From NCBI GenBank assembly GCA_949288145.1, contig CASEJD010000119.1, forward strand, positions 1 through 32,765: 32,765 bases of DNA, given 5' to 3'. This document shows positions 15,055 through 24,700 of this stretch, one piece after another. Under the pieces are notes generated by a model. That model was given only the letters and a program-made list of their open reading frames with translations. It ran no database searches and was not told where the DNA came from. How positions within the stretch are numbered: position 1 is the first letter of the stretch; every line of letters begins with the position of its first letter. The translations under genes and the position numbers were made by a program. The stretch is from an uncultured Coriobacteriia bacterium (GTDB lineage Bacteria; Actinomycetota; Coriobacteriia; Coriobacteriales; Eggerthellaceae).

Positions 15055-16488
15055 TCAATTCTGCGAAAGACGCTCGGCCGTGCGCTCGCCCAGATCGATG
15101 AGCTCTTGACGGCTATGCACGCCGGCTTTCGTGTAGATGCGACGCAAGTGCGTGTCCACCGTGCTCTTCGAGATAAACAGCTCGCCGGCGATGCGCTCGC
15201 TCGTACGGCCGCGCAACGCGAACGGAAGGATCTCCGCTTCGCGCTTGGAAAGCCCAGCCTCGACCGCGATGGCCTCGCACGCTTCCTCGAAGTAGTCGAC
15301 CGTGCGGGCAATCTCCGAAAGCGACTTGAAATCGCGCTCCGTGAACAGGAACAGGTACGCGAAGAGCGTCGCCAAGCCGGCGAAGCAGACGATCACGTAC
15401 GGCGTGGAGCCTGACGGCACCAAGCCGTTCGAGACGTTCGCAAGCGCCACACCCGCCAGCTCTCCGCAGAACAACGCGAGGAACCCGCGCGCCACGATGC
15501 GCGCCGCGTCTTCCGCCACGATCTTCGAAAACGCAAGGAAGGCCGACGCGAGCACGCAGGTAAGGCCCAGGTAGCCCGCGAGCACGATCGCCTCACCGGG
15601 CACGCCCGTGCCTCCAAGCGAGGGCGCGAACAAAAAGCCCGCCATCATGACGAGGAGCGAAAGCCGGTACGCGCCGTCCAAGCCGCCGCGCGCCTTCGGG
15701 TCGCGCGCGAACAACAGCTGCAGCGCGCCGGCGCTGAAGAGCACGAAGACGATCAGGGAAGCCGGAAACGACGCCATAGAGATGAATCCTGGATTGGAGT
15801 TGTACGCCTCCATGAAGCCCGCCGCCATGCCGTAGCACACGGTGCCCGCCATGACCTTCACGGAGAAGTCAGCGGCCGTAGCGCCCGACACCGCCGCCTC
15901 AGGGCGGGCCTCGGCAGCATCCTCGTCAAAGTCGCGCATGTCGACGATCAGAAGCGCTGCCGAAGCAAGCGGGAGCAGCTTGAGCGCCCACTGCGCTTCG
16001 TCGACCGGGAACAAGAACGTCACCAAGCAGACGGCTGCGCCGATGCCCGCGCCCGCGAACACCTCGAACGCGGCGCGCTCGGTGGTGCCGCGCGCCAAGC
16101 GTCGCGCCCACGTGAGCAGCATGAGCGCCCACGGGACGCCCACCATGATGGACTCGAAGACGAGCTCGTCGGTCTGCAGGCTGCCCATGACGACGGGAAC
16201 GAACGCGCCAGCGACGAGCGCAAGGGCGTAGACGATGATGGAATGGCGCTCGAACAGGACCTCGCGCAGCGCGGGCGCACATCGCCCGAGCACGAGCACC
16301 GCCGCGAACGCGATGACCATTGCCGCGAGCGCGCCAAGCAGCTCCACGCGCTCGACCTGGAAGGACCCAACGGAGAACTCGCGGTTCATCCCCATGTAGA
16401 ACAGCGCGTACAGGTAGCCCTCATGGCACGCGAAGCCCAACGCGCGACGCCACGACGCGCCCGACCTTCGCGCTTTCGCAGTGCCCAT
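15055..16488 (-). CDS. LuxR-type transcriptional regulator with polytopic membrane domain
   Basis: The 477-residue protein has an N-terminal integral-membrane domain with about 12 hydrophobic helices (residues about 40-395), then a linker and a C-terminal LuxR/GerE helix-turn-helix. The HTH (residues about 413-470) reads LSKREAEILPFALRG, then SERIAGELFISKSTVDTHLRR and IYTKAGVHSRQELI. This MFS-like membrane plus LuxR layout is expanded in Eggerthellaceae, where such proteins are thought to sense small molecules at the membrane. Ligand and targets are unknown. The ATG with GGAAGGGG upstream was chosen over an in-frame start 24 codons earlier. Confidence 0.9.
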   Translation of the reverse strand: MGTAKARRSGASWRRALGFACHEGYLYALFYMGMNREFSVGSFQVERVELLGALAAMVIAFAAVLVLGRCAPALREVLFERHSIIVYALALVAGAFVPVVMGSLQTDELVFESIMVGVPWALMLLTWARRLARGTTERAAFEVFAGAGIGAAVCLVTFLFPVDEAQWALKLLPLASAALLIVDMRDFDEDAAEARPEAAVSGATAADFSVKVMAGTVCYGMAAGFMEAYNSNPGFISMASFPASLIVFVLFSAGALQLLFARDPKARGGLDGAYRLSLLVMMAGFLFAPSLGGTGVPGEAIVLAGYLGLTCVLASAFLAFSKIVAEDAARIVARGFLALFCGELAGVALANVSNGLVPSGSTPYVIVCFAGLATLFAYLFLFTERDFKSLSEIARTVDYFEEACEAIAVEAGLSKREAEILPFALRGRTSERIAGELFISKSTVDTHLRRIYTKAGVHSRQELIDLGERTAERLSQN

Positions 16489-16612
16489 GAAGCCCCTTCC
16501 CACGCCACCAAGCGCCCGGAACGAGGAGCGAGCGCTACCGATTTTTGAAACCGAGCACATGATACCAGAGCGCAGGTGGCTGACCGAACGGTGTGGGCAA
16601 TGCTCCAGAATA

Positions 16613-16650
16613 GACGAAACCGCCGGTCAGGAGGCTCCGGCGGTTTCGTC
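16613..16650 (-). terminator. Intrinsic terminator after tatA
   Basis: A perfect 14-bp inverted repeat (16613-16626 and 16637-16650) with a 10-nt loop lies 56 nt after the tatA stop. On the minus strand the stem ends in GGTTTCGTC followed by TATTCT. It may also stop traffic from the other strand. Confidence 0.75.
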
Positions 16651-16705
16651 GAACAGCTGGGCTGTATCCAGCGGGATATGTCGTGCTCGCGATGCGCGAA
16701 AGCTG

Positions 16706-16933
16706 CTACTCGGCAGCCTGGGCCTTCGGGGCCGGCTTCTCCTTCGGAGCCTCCTCGAGCGCCTCGACCTTGGCCTCGTCAGCGTCCTCAGAGGAGCCCA
16801 TGCCCTCGCGCAGGCCCTTGACGGTCTTGCCGAGCGCGCTGCCGAGCTTCGGAAGCTGCTTCGGGCCGAAGATCAGAAGAGCGATGCCCAGGATGACCAG
16901 GAGTTCGGGAAGACCCATACCGAAGATGCGCAT
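16706..16933 (-). CDS. tatA: Sec-independent protein translocase subunit TatA
   Basis: The 75-residue protein has the TatA/E layout. A short N terminus and one membrane helix, LPELLVILGIALLIFG (about residues 8-23), carry the conserved Glu and lead into the FGPKQLPKLG hinge. Then comes an amphipathic helix (SALGKTVKGLREGM) and an acidic, Ala/Pro-rich tail. TatA oligomerises to form the translocation path for folded twin-arginine substrates. GAAAGGA lies before the ATG. No tatC or tatB is nearby, so those must be elsewhere. Confidence 0.95.
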   Translation of the reverse strand: MRIFGMGLPELLVILGIALLIFGPKQLPKLGSALGKTVKGLREGMGSSEDADEAKVEALEEAPKEKPAPKAQAAE

Positions 16934-17056
16934 GACGTTTGTCCTTTCAGTCTGTTTCGTGGGCCGCCCGCATTCCGGCGCCCTGCTTGCGTCGGGGCCT
17001 ATCTAAGCACCGAACCAGGCCCGCCGCCTATCGTGCAGAGTAGTGAAAACGTCCGA

Positions 17057-17079
17057 ATGACACCGCACAACCGTGTCAT
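17057..17079. promoter_or_regulatory. Operator-like inverted repeat between tatA and yfcE
   Basis: ATGACAC (17057-17063) and GTGTCAT (17073-17079) are perfectly complementary around 9 nt, in the divergent tatA/phosphodiesterase gap. The symmetry suits a dimeric repressor. A TATACT -10-like hexamer at 17160-17165 could serve the plus-strand gene. I found no convincing -35 on either strand. Confidence 0.4.
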
Positions 17080-17205
17080 GCAAGTTAAGTATTCTCTCCG
17101 TTTTGCCTGGTGAGGTATGTTTTCCACCGGAAGCCCGCATCCGGGGCGCCCAAGGGCGCTATACTTCCCTGCACGACATCGTTTATGAAAGAAATGAGGA
17201 GAGGC

Positions 17206-17721
17206 ATGAAGCTGCTCATCGCGTCTGACATCCACGGGTCGGCGTTCTGGTGCGAAAAGCTCATGGGAGCGCTGGAGTTCGAGGCCGCGGACAAGCTCAT
17301 CTTGCTGGGCGATCTGCTCTACCACGGCCCACGCAATCCGCTGCCCGAAGGTTACGAGCCCCCTGCGGTTGCGCGCATGCTCAATAGCATGAAGGAACGC
17401 ATCGTCGCCGTGCGCGGCAACTGCGACTCAGAGGTCGACCAGATGGTGATCGAGTTCCCCTGCCTCGCGGACTACGCCATCGTGCTCGACGAGCGAGCCC
17501 GCACGCTCTTCTGCACGCACGGTCACGTGCATACGCCCGACAACCCCCCTGCCTTGCCGGCAGGCTCCGCCTTCCTCTCTGGACACACGCACGTGAAGAC
17601 GAACCGCACGCAGGACGGCATCACGCTCCTCAACCCAGGAAGCGTATCGCTACCAAAAGACGGCAGCCATAGTTACGCGGTCTACGAAGACGGCGAGTTC
17701 ACGCTCAAAGAGCTTGGCTAG
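17206..17721 (+). CDS. yfcE: YfcE/MJ0936-type metallophosphodiesterase
   Basis: The 171-residue calcineurin-like phosphoesterase has all the metal-binding blocks: ASDIHGS (Asp and His), LLGDLLYHG (Asp), VRGNCDSE (Asn), CTHGHVH (His) and LSGHTHVKTN (two His). The SLPK loop near the C terminus is typical of the YfcE family, which cleaves phosphodiesters in vitro and has an uncertain cellular substrate. The frame is open for 32 codons upstream, but GAGGAGAGG immediately before this ATG and the position of the first strand fix the start. Confidence 0.9.
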   Translation: MKLLIASDIHGSAFWCEKLMGALEFEAADKLILLGDLLYHGPRNPLPEGYEPPAVARMLNSMKERIVAVRGNCDSEVDQMVIEFPCLADYAIVLDERARTLFCTHGHVHTPDNPPALPAGSAFLSGHTHVKTNRTQDGITLLNPGSVSLPKDGSHSYAVYEDGEFTLKELG

Positions 17722-17787
17722 CGCGCGCCCGCCAAGCAGAACGACACGCCAAGCATCACACCGCCCGCTTGGTCGAAAGGATGAAAG

Positions 17788-18516
17788 ATGCCAGCAAGCA
17801 GCGAGCGCAAGCACCGCAGCGCGAAAGACGTCACAGCGGCCATCGGGCGCCTGGCGGTTCAGAACCGCCGCACCATCATCGTTGCCGTCTGCGCCATCGT
17901 GTTCGTCACGCTCCTTGAGGACGTGCTCGCGGGCGACCTCATGCGCATCGACCAAGCCGCGTACGCACTGGTGGTCGAAGGGCTGCGCTCCGATTGGCTG
18001 ACGCCCATCATGGAGGCGTTCTCCACGCTCGCCGAGCCGCTCACGCTCGTGGCGCTCTGGCTCATGATCGCCGCCTTCGCTCCCGGACGGCGCCCGGGAG
18101 CATGCTGCGCGCTCAACCTCGTGCTCGTAGTAGCCCTCAACCAAGCGCTCAAGTTCGCGATTCAACGACCCCGCCCTGAGGGATTCGCGCTTGCCGCGGA
18201 GACAGGATTCAGCTTCCCATCCGGTCACTCCATGGCCGCCATGGCGTTCTTCGGACTGCTTGTTTGGATCGTGTGGAGCTACCGACAGGACCGCTTGGTG
18301 CGCTGGTGCAGCGTAGCTGCATTCTCGGCCATCATCGTGATGATCGGGTTGAGCCGTATATATCTTGGGGTGCACTACGCATCAGACGTCATTGGCGGAT
18401 TCTGCGTGTCGTTGGCATGGCTTGCCTTGTACACGCGCTTGGTAGCCCCGATCTTCCTTGGGCCGAAGCCCAACCACGTCGGGCAGGCCGCCGATCGCGC
18501 CCACGCGGCGCGCTAG
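17788..18516 (+). CDS. PAP2 family membrane phosphatase
   Basis: The 242-residue polytopic protein has about five or six membrane helices and the three PAP2 catalytic blocks: KFAIQRPRP (122-130), PSGH (144-147) and SRIYLGVHYASDV (189-201). Such enzymes dephosphorylate lipid phosphates at the outer membrane face, often undecaprenyl pyrophosphate or phosphatidate. The substrate is not decidable here. GAAAGGA precedes the ATG. It lies 66 nt after the phosphodiesterase gene. Its TAG overlaps the LysR gene's TAG on the other strand through the palindrome CTAG. Confidence 0.9.
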   Translation: MPASSERKHRSAKDVTAAIGRLAVQNRRTIIVAVCAIVFVTLLEDVLAGDLMRIDQAAYALVVEGLRSDWLTPIMEAFSTLAEPLTLVALWLMIAAFAPGRRPGACCALNLVLVVALNQALKFAIQRPRPEGFALAAETGFSFPSGHSMAAMAFFGLLVWIVWSYRQDRLVRWCSVAAFSAIIVMIGLSRIYLGVHYASDVIGGFCVSLAWLALYTRLVAPIFLGPKPNHVGQAADRAHAAR

Positions 18517-19406
18517 ATGCGAGAGAGCGCCGTCAGCTCGTCAAAGAATCGCTCGAAACGTTCGGAGAACGCGGAGTCTTTTGCGTGCACGAAGGTGATA
18601 GCGTGCGAAAGCGGTGCGCCCGAGAGCGATATGCGCGCCAGCTCCCCTGCCTGCACCTCTTCCTCGACTGCCGCGTCGTAGAGAAACGACACGCCCACGC
18701 CCGCCGCCACGAACTCTTTGATGATATTGAGGCTGGACACCTCGGTCATGCGAGCGAAGCTCCCCACCGCAAGGTTGCGCTCTGCCAGCGCGTGCTCGAG
18801 CACCGCGCGCGTGCCCGAACCAGGCTCTCGCACGATCAGGTGCTGGTCGAGCATGTCCTCGAGCGCAAGCGCGCGCTTCCCGGCGAGCTCGCTGCCAGGA
18901 GCGCACACGCCCACAAGCTCCAGCGTGCAGAATTCGCGCCAAGCAAGATCGTGCTTGTCGAAGTAGCCCTCGATGAGCGCGCAGTCGATGCGCCCGCAGC
19001 GCAAACCCTCCAGCAGCGCCTCGGTGCCCGCCTGCTCCACGCGCACGTCGCGCTGCGGATGAGCGTGCAGGTATCGAGCGAGCGGCCGCGCGATCAAGTG
19101 CTCGCCCACCGTGAGCGTGACGCCGAACGACAGCCGCTCCTCTCCCGACGCCAGCGCGGCGACGGCATCGCGCGCCAGGCGCTCGTCATGCGCCATGCGC
19201 TCTGCAACGCGCTGCAAGAGCTCTCCCGCCGGCGTGAGGCGCAGGCGTTTCCCTTCTCGAGCGAACAGACGTGCACCGTACGCGCGCTCAAGCCACGCGA
19301 TATGCTGAGAGACGGCAGGCTGCGTGATGGACAGCTCCTCCGCCGTGCGCGTGTAGTTCAGCGTGCGACAGGCGGAGAGAAACGTCTGCGTGCGCGGGTC
19401 GAGCAT
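18513..19406 (-). CDS. LysR family transcriptional regulator
   Basis: The 297-residue protein has an N-terminal winged helix-turn-helix (FLSACRTLNYTRTAEELS, then ITQPAVSQHIAWLERAYG and FAREGKRLRLTPAGELL) and a periplasmic-binding-protein-like effector domain from about residue 90. The ATG with GAGGGGG upstream gives a normal LysR length; the frame is open 22 codons further up. It is divergent from a TDT transporter gene, the classical arrangement in which the regulator controls its neighbour. A palindromic AT-rich site lies between them. The ligand may be the transported anion, which is inference. Confidence 0.92.
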   Translation of the reverse strand: MLDPRTQTFLSACRTLNYTRTAEELSITQPAVSQHIAWLERAYGARLFAREGKRLRLTPAGELLQRVAERMAHDERLARDAVAALASGEERLSFGVTLTVGEHLIARPLARYLHAHPQRDVRVEQAGTEALLEGLRCGRIDCALIEGYFDKHDLAWREFCTLELVGVCAPGSELAGKRALALEDMLDQHLIVREPGSGTRAVLEHALAERNLAVGSFARMTEVSSLNIIKEFVAAGVGVSFLYDAAVEEEVQAGELARISLSGAPLSHAITFVHAKDSAFSERFERFFDELTALSRI

Positions 19407-19523
19407 GATAGCCCCCTCTCTGACAACGCGAGCCGCCCCACATCCCCGCAAGGCGATGGCACGGGCAAACACGCCGACGCCTGTGCTGCGGGCGCTCCTA
19501 AGCCATTACATTTTCTTATCCTG

Positions 19524-19539
19524 TTATCATATATCATAA
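19524..19539. promoter_or_regulatory. Candidate LysR-type operator
   Basis: TTATCATATATCATAA is palindromic at 14 of 16 positions and fits the T-N11-A frame of LysR sites. It is the centre of the only strongly AT-rich patch (19503-19556) in the divergent gap, 67 nt before the transporter start. Confidence 0.5.
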
Positions 19540-19605
19540 GTTCACTTTTTATGCGTCTCGTCGCATACTGAGCGCGTTCACCGTCGTCCTTTTCCGGAGG
19601 TCAGC

Positions 19606-20619
19606 ATGACGTCTCGTATCGCGAACTGTGCGCGAGCGCTGGTCAAAAGCACGCCCATCCCCGCCGCTGGCGTTGCCCTTGGAGTCGCGTCCCTTGGAAA
19701 CCTTCATGCGAACGCCTTCCCGCTCGCCCAGACAGCGTGCGCTGCGACTGCCGCCTTGCTCGTTGCGCTCGTCCTCGCGAAGGTCGCGCTCCACCGCCGC
19801 TCCTTCCAGGACGATATGGACAACCCCGTCATCGCCGGGACGTTCGCTACCCTGTTCATGTGCATCATGCAGCTGGCATCGTTCGCGGCTCCAACATTGG
19901 GGGCGATAGCGTTCGTTCCCTGGGCGGCCGCTATCGCCAGCCATGCGGCGCTCATTGTCTGGTTCACCGCGCGTTTCGTTCGCAAGTTTCAGCTTCGCAA
20001 CGTGTTCACTTCGTGGTTTGTCGCCTACGTGGGCATTATCGTAGGCGCCCTCACGTCTCCCGCGTTCGGGATGGAGGGTCTCGGGCGCATCCTGTTCTTC
20101 TTCGGCTTCGCCTGCTACGTCGCGCTGTTCGGCGTCGTAACGATCCGTCACGTTCGCCATAAGCTGCCTGAGGCGGCGGCGCCCACGTTCTGCATCTACA
20201 CAGCACCCATGAGCCTTTCGCTCGCAGGCTACCTTGCCGTCGCCGAGCAACCGGACACCGCATTCGTGGCGACGCTCGCCGTGCTCGCGCAAGCGCTGTT
20301 CGCCGTGGTGCTCACGCGGCTCCCCCGCCTCATCCGCGCACCGTTCTACCAAAGTCATGCGGCGATGACCTTCCCGTTCGTCATCACGGCGGCGGCGCTC
20401 GCGAAGGCGCTTGCGTGCTTGGACGCTGCCGGATGGCAGCTGCCCGCGTGGCTGGGAACGCTGTCCGCAGTAGAGGCGGCCTTCGCCACCGTCATCGTGT
20501 TCCTCGTCTTCGCGCGGTACGCGTGCCACATCGCGCGCGAAGCCCGCTCCGTGGTCGTCGCGGAGCACGACGCCTCAATCGCTCGGCCATCAATCGCCGC
20601 CCCCGAAATCGCACGCTAG
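19606..20619 (+). CDS. TDT (TehA/SLAC1-like) family transporter
   Basis: This is a 337-residue integral membrane protein with about ten hydrophobic helices. The N-terminal STPIPAAGVALGVASLGN is the TDT/TehA first-helix signature. FPFVITAAALAKAL lies in the second half, as in this family. Members carry C4-dicarboxylates, sulfite, tellurite-resistance-related or other anions as channels or exporters. The substrate here is unknown. GGAGGT precedes the ATG. It is paired divergently with a LysR regulator, suggesting inducible expression. Confidence 0.85.
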   Translation: MTSRIANCARALVKSTPIPAAGVALGVASLGNLHANAFPLAQTACAATAALLVALVLAKVALHRRSFQDDMDNPVIAGTFATLFMCIMQLASFAAPTLGAIAFVPWAAAIASHAALIVWFTARFVRKFQLRNVFTSWFVAYVGIIVGALTSPAFGMEGLGRILFFFGFACYVALFGVVTIRHVRHKLPEAAAPTFCIYTAPMSLSLAGYLAVAEQPDTAFVATLAVLAQALFAVVLTRLPRLIRAPFYQSHAAMTFPFVITAAALAKALACLDAAGWQLPAWLGTLSAVEAAFATVIVFLVFARYACHIAREARSVVVAEHDASIARPSIAAPEIAR

Positions 20620-20762
20620 CTGGGCGAAACCAAGGACGCCCCACAGCGCGGTGCACCAACGCCACGGTAGTGCCCATCCCCGAATTCCGCCAGCGTCAAC
20701 CGACCGTGCAACGCCCGTTTCTGTACCATAACCTCACAAGACCACCGTGCTGAGGAGGCATC

Positions 20763-21719
20763 ATGCTCATTGAGAAGGCCGCGATCGTCGGGAAAGGGGC
20801 ACTTGGGCTCCTCTACGCAGACTGCATCGAGCGCTCCCTGGGCGAGGAAGCCGTCTGCTTCATCATGGACGAGGGCCGTATTGCACGACATGCCGGAGAA
20901 ACGATCACCATCAACGGCACCGAGCGCACGTTTCGCTCGATGACGCCCGCCGAGGCCGGCCGGGCGGACCTCGTGCTGTTCGCGGTGAAATCGCCTGCCC
21001 TTGACGAGGCCATGGAGCTCGCAGCCCCGCTCGTGCGAGACGACACGATCGTGGTCTCCGTCCTGAACGGCGTGACGAGCGAGGAGCGGTTGGCAGCGCG
21101 GTTTGGCTGGGAGCGCATCGTCCCGTGCGTCGCGCAAGGCATGGACGCCATGCGCTTCGGCCCCACCGTCACGTACTCGCGCGCAGGCAACCTGCATATC
21201 GGCCAGTTCCCGCAGACGGATCCTGACGCGCTGGAGGCCGTGCGCATGTTCTTCGAGCGCGCGGGCATTGGAAACGTGGTAGAGGCGGACATCCGCCACC
21301 GCATGTGGGCGAAGTTCATGGGCAACGTCGGGCTCAACCAAGTGTGCGCCGCGTACGGCGTGAACTACGCCGCCCTGCTCGAGAGCGAGCGCGTCCAGAC
21401 GGAGGGCGGCACGGGCCCCGAAACGGAGCCATGGCGCACCTACATCGCCGCCATGCGCGAGGTCGTTGCCGTAGGGCGCGCAGAAGGGGTGGACGTGGGC
21501 GAAGGAGACCTCGCGGACATGGTGGGCGTCCTGCGCTCGCTCGATCCGCAGAACACCCCGTCCATGGGCCAGGACGTCATCAACCACGCCCCCACCGAAG
21601 TCGACGAGTTCTCCGGCGTCATGATGCGCCTCGGAAAAAAACACGGCCTCCCCGTCCCCACCAACGAATGGCTCAACGCCCGCATCAAAGCCATCGAGGC
21701 GGAGTATCTGAAAGACTAG
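20763..21719 (+). CDS. panE: 2-dehydropantoate 2-reductase family protein
   Basis: The 318-residue protein has the ApbA/PanE fold. The NADP-binding loop is VGKGALG (9-15). A proton-transfer lysine lies in HRMWAKFMGNVGLNQ (Lys184) with Asn188 and Asn192 close by. The substrate-binding TEVDEFSG is near residue 278. PanE reduces ketopantoate to pantoate in pantothenate and CoA synthesis, but many paralogues act on other 2-keto acids. No other pantothenate gene is close, so the symbol is by family. GAGGAGG precedes the ATG. A strong terminator follows. Confidence 0.85.
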   Translation: MLIEKAAIVGKGALGLLYADCIERSLGEEAVCFIMDEGRIARHAGETITINGTERTFRSMTPAEAGRADLVLFAVKSPALDEAMELAAPLVRDDTIVVSVLNGVTSEERLAARFGWERIVPCVAQGMDAMRFGPTVTYSRAGNLHIGQFPQTDPDALEAVRMFFERAGIGNVVEADIRHRMWAKFMGNVGLNQVCAAYGVNYAALLESERVQTEGGTGPETEPWRTYIAAMREVVAVGRAEGVDVGEGDLADMVGVLRSLDPQNTPSMGQDVINHAPTEVDEFSGVMMRLGKKHGLPVPTNEWLNARIKAIEAEYLKD

Positions 21720-21752
21720 GCAATCAATCGCGCACGCCGCACCCTCACCGAA

Positions 21753-21787
21753 AAAAAAACCGCCGGCCCGAGGCCGGCGGTTTTTTC
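21753..21787. terminator. Bidirectional intrinsic terminator between panE and the Cache-MscS gene
   Basis: A 10-bp GC-rich stem (21759-21768 with 21772-21781) closes a three-base loop and is flanked by runs of A on the left and T on the right, so a U tract follows on both strands. It serves panE (plus) and the channel gene (minus), whose stop is 2 nt away. Confidence 0.93.
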
Positions 21788-21788
21788 G

Positions 21789-24700
21789 CTATCGGCGGCT
21801 GACGTCCGCCAGGTCGAAGTCGTTGTCGTCGTCGAGGATGGCCTGCGACGCTTCCTTCTGCTCTTCGTTGAAGCGGTCGGCTGCGCGCTGTTCCATGACC
21901 GTCGCCTTTTGGAACACCCTCGGCTCGTGCACGACCACCTGCGGGTACGGAATGTTGATGCCGTTGCGGTCGAAGATGAGCTTCATCTCGCGACGCAGGT
22001 CGCGCTCAAGCGGGCCACGGTCACTCTCGGCGCATTGCGCCACGATGCGGATGACCACGCTATTGTCAGCCAGCGAGACGACGCCACGGTAGAACGGGCC
22101 TTCCTCGATCGCGGTGAGGCGCTCGCGAATGTGCGGGAACTCTTTCTCGAGCAGGTTCTCGACGCGCTCGAGGGATTCGCCGTACTCGATCTGCATGTCG
22201 CAGGAAGCGAACGAGGACTCCTTGGTCATGTTGACGACGTTGCTCACCTCGCTGTTGCGGATGATGATGATGTTTCCGTTGCCGTCGTTAATCTTCGTCG
22301 TGCGAATGCCGATTTCCATGACGGTGCCGCTGCGCGTGCCAACGGCGATGATGTCGCCGACGCGGAACTCGCCCTCGAAGATGATGAACAAGCCGGACAG
22401 GATGTCCGCTACAAGCTCCTTCGCGCCGAAAGAGATGGCGATGGACAGGATGCCGGCAGAGGCGAGCAGCGTCGTCGTGTCGATGCCGATGACCATCAAG
22501 CAGTAGTACACCATACCGATGATGGAAGCATACTTGATGAAGCTGCTCACAAGGCGGCACATCGTCTCGCCGCGCGGGCCGAACACCGTCGCCAGCAGCC
22601 TGAGCAGCTGCTGCACGAGCATCGTGATCGTCAGGACGCAGCATGCAATCATGATGCACGCCGTGATGGCGAACACGTTCAGACCGCGCTCCCATCCGCC
22701 AGCGAGGATGTAGGAGAACACCGATTCGGACGTGAAGACCCGATCTTGGAACAGCATCGCCGCGCACACGACGATGGCGAAAATGCTCAGCAGCACCTTG
22801 ATGACGGTGAGGACGCGCTGCTCGGCGGATTTCTCGTCCCAGTGCATAGAGCGGTACAGCCAGCGGCTTGCGGCGGACTCAGTCTTCTCGGTTCGGCCGT
22901 CCGGCATCTCCACGTCGATCATGCGCGGATCGTCGTCGCTCTCGCCCTCGGCGTCCTTTCGGGCGACGCCGGCGATGGTGCGGCGGCGCTCGAACGTCAC
23001 GAGCAGGAAGATGACAATTTGGCACAGCAAGCCGGAGAACGCCGTCGTCAGCGTCAACGGCACGCGCTCGGTCATGAGTTCGGACTCAGGTTGGGCGACG
23101 TAGATGTAGTAATCGTCCGTCTCGAAGGAGCTCGCGTAGTACCGTTGACCGTCGATGGTCACGAAGTCGCTGAAGCCGTCCTTGAGCTGCGCCTCGGTCA
23201 TACCGCGCGCCGTGGCGTCCTTGCCCGCGAGGTCGCTGTTCGGATAGTAGGCGAACGTGTTGTCCGACTTGTTCACGGCGAAGGCGAATCCGTTCTGCCC
23301 CACCTGGATGCCGTCGAGAACGTTCTCGACGTTGACGGACGCAAGGAGGTTCTCGAGGCGCTCCGAGCGGACGCTGATCTGGACGAAGCCTTCTGCATCG
23401 CCGTCCTGGTTGTGCAGGACGACGCCAATGTACTGGCGCAGCTGGCCGGACACCTCGTCGGGCATGGGGTCCTGGATGTAGTACTCGACGCCCTGCAACA
23501 GCTGGCGGAACGGATAGCTTTGATCAGAGGGATCATCGGAGAGCGTGAAGTTCACGTACGGCGAGTTCGTCTCGGTCATCACGCCCGCGCCGTCGAATAT
23601 GAACAGGTACTGCACGTGCAGCGCGTCGGAAAGCTCTTGTAGCTTCGCCTCGTCGGCGCGCAGTTCCGGATTCGCGTCAAGCGCGTAGCCGGCGACCTGA
23701 GCCTTGCCAAGGTAGCGTTCGTTGTACTGCGCCGTGAGGTCCGATGCCTGCTCGCGCGCGCTCGTAATGGCGCGCTCGATGTCGGCAGCTCGGTCGTTGC
23801 TGCTCACAGACTCGGCGGACAGCGAGAACAACGTCTGCATGTAGAACGTCACGCCGAGCACCGCGAGGAAGCCCACGAACGACAGGACGATTGCCTTGCG
23901 CCCGATGGCCTTGTTGTAGCGCAGCGGGCCGACGTTCGTGTAGTTCTCCGGATTGTAGCCGCGCTTCTCGTCTTCGCGGTTCACGAAAATACCGTAGAGC
24001 GCCACGATCATGGCGACGGAGAAGAAGATGAACAGGATGACGCCGAGCGTCAGGTTGCGCGAGCCGACGAACTCGCTGAACGGGACGACGCCGAGGTAGT
24101 ACGTGCCGTCGACTTCGGCAACGCCGACGAACACGCGCTCGCCGTTGAAGTGCATCCATTTGTAGTTGCCGTCTTCGAGGTCGCCGACCTGAATGCCCGC
24201 GTCGAGCGCGTCAATGCCGACGCACGCCTCGTCCGGGTGGTAGGAAACCGTGTAGTCGCGTCCGGAGATGGCCATGACATAGCCGGTCTGCCCCACGCTC
24301 AGGTGGCGCAGCACGCTCTCGTGGGAGCCCGTGGTGTCGAGCAGCTCCTTGAGCTCGGCAGGGTCCTGTTCAATGACGACCATGGTGTTGTCGTCGATGC
24401 GCGCAGCGTAGTAGCGCATCGTCTGGCCGGACTCGGCGAAATCGACCTCCATGCCCTCGCTCGGCTCGCCCGTTTCGAACACGGAGCGAAGCTGGTTGTA
24501 GCGGGAGTAGGAGAACTCGGCCGGCGTGTCCTGCGCCTTGGCGACGACGTTGCCAGCGCGGTCCACGACAAGGACGTTGTCGACGCTCAGCAGGTCCTTG
24601 TACTCCTGCATCTTCGCGTCCGTAGCCTCGTAGCCCGTGTTGTTGTTCGCCAAGAACGCCACGCTCTCCGCCTTCGACGCGTAAATGTCGTCGTAGGTCT